Program-made: the position numbers and the translations under genes
NCBI GenBank assembly: GCA_041745395.1
Contig: JBGTIZ010000160.1
Location: 1-6,365, forward strand
Length of the DNA stretch: 6,365 nt
DNA from: Hadersleviella sp041745395
GTDB lineage: Bacteria > Chloroflexota > Anaerolineae > Promineifilales > Promineifilaceae
Direction: 5' to 3'
Shown here: one piece after another, positions 5,185 to 6,365 of the stretch
Layout: each line of letters starts with the position of its first letter
Numbering within the stretch: the stretch's first letter is position 1
The notes under the pieces: generated by a model
The model's database searches: none
Seen by the model: only the letters and a program-made list of their open reading frames with translations
Told to the model about the DNA's origin: nothing

Positions 5185-5994
5185 ATGATTGGTTATCAAG
5201 CAACTGCTTTGACCATAGCCGATGCATCTGGGCACAATGCGGGCGTCTACAAAATCATGGTGGTCGATGATAGCCAGGTCATTTTGCGTCTCGTGAGCCA
5301 TGCGTTACAGCAGGAAGGGTATGAAGTTAGCACGGCCGTGTCTGGTGAAGAAGCCCTTGGCCTAATACGCAAACACGGCATCCCCCATCTCGCCATCGTC
5401 GACATCAACATGCCGCCCGGCATGGACGGCTTTGAGTTCTGTCGGCAACTCCATGCGTTTAGCGATGTGCCCATTATCATGCTTTCGGCCGAGCAAGAGG
5501 AGCAAATTGTTGCCCTTGGGCTAGACCGCTACGCCGAAGATTACATCGTCAAGCCTGATGATGGCCCCCTGCGAGTGCTGGAGCTATCCTCGCGGGTGCG
5601 GCGGGTTCTCCTGCGGATTGGCGCATTTGGTTACACGCTGTCCCCCCTCATAAAAGTGGATGCTCGCTTACAAGTAAACTTTGCGGAGCGATACGTCCTC
5701 ATCGACGGCCGGCAATGCTCTTTGACCCCGACAGAAACCAAAATTTTATATGTGCTGATGCGTCATGCAGGGCGCACGGTCGCTAATGACTTTTTATTAC
5801 AGCGCGTCTGGCCGCTGGATGAAGCGTATGAAGACCGTCTGCATACGCATGTTTATCGCCTGCGGCGCAAATTGGAGAAAGACCCCAAACAGCCCGCCTA
5901 TATCATGGCGGATTGGGGGAAAGGGTATGTTTTCCCCCCAGCACATCTGTCTGAGGGAAGTAGCAAGAAGAAAGAAGTGAAAAGTGAGAAGTGA
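5185..5994 (+). CDS. OmpR/PhoB-type response regulator (orphan)
   Basis: A 269-residue two-component transcription factor. The receiver domain spans ~22-145: acidic pair D28-D29, phospho-acceptor D73 in VDINMPPGMDG, switch S101, aromatic switch Y120 and invariant K123 in YIVKP. A winged-helix DNA-binding domain spans ~155-253, with LTPTETKILYVLM, the RLHTHVYRLRRKLE recognition helix region and WGKGYVF of the wing. A sensor kinase would phosphorylate D73, causing dimerisation and promoter binding. No kinase gene is in the window. Oddities: ~22 extra residues before the receiver, an extra proline in the usual MPGMDG loop, three added residues in GLDRYAEDY before the lysine, and a lysine-rich tail (KKKEVKSEK) whose codons and TGA stop lie inside a 7-bp tandem repeat. 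Target genes are unknown. The gene starts 110 bp after the START-like gene, with its own strong ribosome site. Confidence 0.93.
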   Translation: MIGYQATALTIADASGHNAGVYKIMVVDDSQVILRLVSHALQQEGYEVSTAVSGEEALGLIRKHGIPHLAIVDINMPPGMDGFEFCRQLHAFSDVPIIMLSAEQEEQIVALGLDRYAEDYIVKPDDGPLRVLELSSRVRRVLLRIGAFGYTLSPLIKVDARLQVNFAERYVLIDGRQCSLTPTETKILYVLMRHAGRTVANDFLLQRVWPLDEAYEDRLHTHVYRLRRKLEKDPKQPAYIMADWGKGYVFPPAHLSEGSSKKKEVKSEK

Positions 5995-5999
5995 AAAGT
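5977..5999. repeat. 7-bp tandem repeat forming the end of the response regulator gene
   Basis: GTGAAAA, GTGAGAA, GTGAAAA, GT at 5977-5999 gives just over three copies. The stop codon TGA (5992-5994) falls inside the third copy. The last residues of the protein therefore derive from simple sequence and probably vary between strains. Confidence 0.75.
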
Positions 6000-6008
6000 C
6001 GCTCTCGC

Positions 6009-6040
6009 TTGTCTTGGCTAGACGAGCCATGTCCAGACAA
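6009..6040. repeat. Bulged inverted repeat after the response regulator gene
   Basis: TTGTCT (6009-6014) pairs with AGACAA (6035-6040) and TGGCT (6015-6019) with AGCCA (6025-6029), leaving loop AGACG and a 5-nt bulge TGTCC. It is a possible hairpin 15 bp past the stop codon. No T-run follows, so a terminator role is doubtful. Confidence 0.4.
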
Positions 6041-6045
6041 AAACC

Positions 6046-6073
6046 ACATGACACATGAAACGTGAAACATGAC
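6046..6073. repeat. Four-copy 7-bp tandem repeat
   Basis: ACATGAC, ACATGAA, ACGTGAA, ACATGAC occupy 6046-6073 without gaps. In another phase this is RTGAMAC, close to the GTGAAAA unit at 5977-5999. It lies just before the glycosyltransferase start. Confidence 0.75.
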
Positions 6074-6087
6074 ACCCTCCCCCTCCA

Positions 6088-6365
6088 ATGAAACTCCTCC
6101 TCCTTTCCCCCTATCACAGCGGTAGCCACCGCGCTTGGGGGACTGGCTACCAGCGACACAGCCAGCACGATGTGACCCTGCTGACCCTGCCCGGCCGCTT
6201 TTGGAAGTGGCGCATGCACGGCGGGGCGGTCACGCTGGCGCGTCGTTTTGTGGAGCAAAAATTAGGCATGGTTCAAGTTACCTTTACAGTTACAGCGGCC
6301 ACACGCCTCGCCGCCTGCGGCGGCTCGGCCATTCGAAAGGGGGTTTTTTTCGTTTGGGCGTTCGC
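6088..6365 (+). CDS. GTDC1/DUF3524-like glycosyltransferase (tRNA-queuosine mannosyltransferase family), 5' part only
   Basis: The ATG at 6088 opens a frame with no stop to the window edge (92 full codons). The first ~58 residues look strongly like the N-terminus of the GTDC1/DUF3524 family: MKLLLLSPYHSGSHRAW, then HDVTLLTLPGRFWKWRMHGG and AVTLARRF. The human member attaches mannose to queuosine in tRNA-Asp, with GDP-mannose as donor; bacterial relatives are assumed to act similarly, in the cytosol. From about nt 6262 (LGMVQVTF onward) the translation no longer resembles the family and is encoded by the right copy of the palindromic repeat, so the gene looks interrupted or joined to foreign sequence rather than simply cut by the window. 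Full-length members have several hundred residues. No good Shine-Dalgarno precedes the ATG (only CCCTCCCCCTCCA). Family call fairly sure; intact function unlikely from this copy. Confidence 0.7.
   Translation, partial: MKLLLLSPYHSGSHRAWGTGYQRHSQHDVTLLTLPGRFWKWRMHGGAVTLARRFVEQKLGMVQVTFTVTAATRLAACGGSAIRKGVFFVWAF
6262..6365. repeat. Right arm of the dispersed palindromic repeat (inverted copy of 1-107)
   Basis: The reverse complement of 6297-6365 matches 1-68. It has the same internal hairpin: GCCGCC (6310-6315), loop TGC, GGCGGC (6319-6324), with outer GCC (6305-6307)/GGC (6327-6329) across opposed TC/TC. The loop differs from the left copy (TGC against TAC when read in the same sense), so this is a second copy, not a mirrored assembly of the same one. 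The window ends at CGTTTGGGCGTTCGC, the repeat's centre; its last 10 bases equal the first 10 of the window. The inner boundary at ~6262 is estimated from where the glycosyltransferase resemblance stops. Confidence 0.8.

Noticed and set aside
5128..5270. Small plus-strand frame starting at ATG 5128 before the response regulator
   Set aside because: It overlaps the regulator start in another frame, has no good ribosome site and no recognisable product.
5977..6073. CRISPR-like array
   Set aside because: The repeat units are 7 bp with no unique spacers between them; they are simple tandem repeats.
5797..6258. 153-residue minus-strand open frame
   Set aside because: It lies opposite the response regulator end, two tandem repeats and the glycosyltransferase start; its translation is low-complexity and unlike known proteins.
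1..6365. Window as a composite transposon or plasmid
   Set aside because: There are no transposase, replication or mobilisation genes, and the termini are palindrome centres, which is better explained by assembly breaks at dispersed repeats. Kept only as an alternative in the findings.

Overview
The window (6365 bp, mid-to-high GC) reads as chromosomal bacterial DNA with four complete genes and one gene cut at the right edge. Protein style and the very frequent palindrome CACGGCCGTG make me lean to an uncultured filamentous or environmental Chloroflexota (Anaerolineae-like). This is an impression; there is no rRNA or other taxonomic marker here. No transposase, plasmid replication gene, phage gene, tRNA or CRISPR array was seen.

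Layout. Positions 1-107 carry one arm of a dispersed inverted repeat. A minus-strand gene (200-1885) encodes a FAD enzyme with the fingerprints of flavin-dependent halogenases. It is divergent, across a 222-bp regulatory gap, from a plus-strand P1B-4-type heavy-metal ATPase (2108-4102). The gap has a good sigma70-type promoter for the ATPase with a perfect palindrome between its -35 and -10 boxes, and a second perfect palindrome nearer the halogenase. A strong hairpin terminator (4149-4198) follows the ATPase. A gene-free stretch then holds a 71-bp imperfect palindrome (4360-4430). Next come a START-like (DUF1997-like) protein (4505-5074) and an OmpR-type orphan response regulator (5185-5994). 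Last is the first ~60 codons of a GTDC1/DUF3524-type glycosyltransferase (from 6088), the family that mannosylates queuosine in tRNA. Its family resemblance stops where the second, inverted copy of the repeat starts (~6262).

The genes do not form an evident pathway. The ATPase is a metal exporter under its own regulated promoter. The halogenase has no visible reductase, carrier protein or biosynthetic partner. The response regulator has no kinase beside it.

The most unusual signals are not genes. (1) CACGGCCGTG occurs ten times in 6.4 kb, and every coding copy is read in one frame as Thr-Ala-Val on whichever strand the gene lies. (2) Both window ends stop at the centre of the same long palindromic repeat, in inverted orientation. 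(3) Most gaps between genes contain short tandem or near-tandem sequence (7-bp and 16-bp periods).
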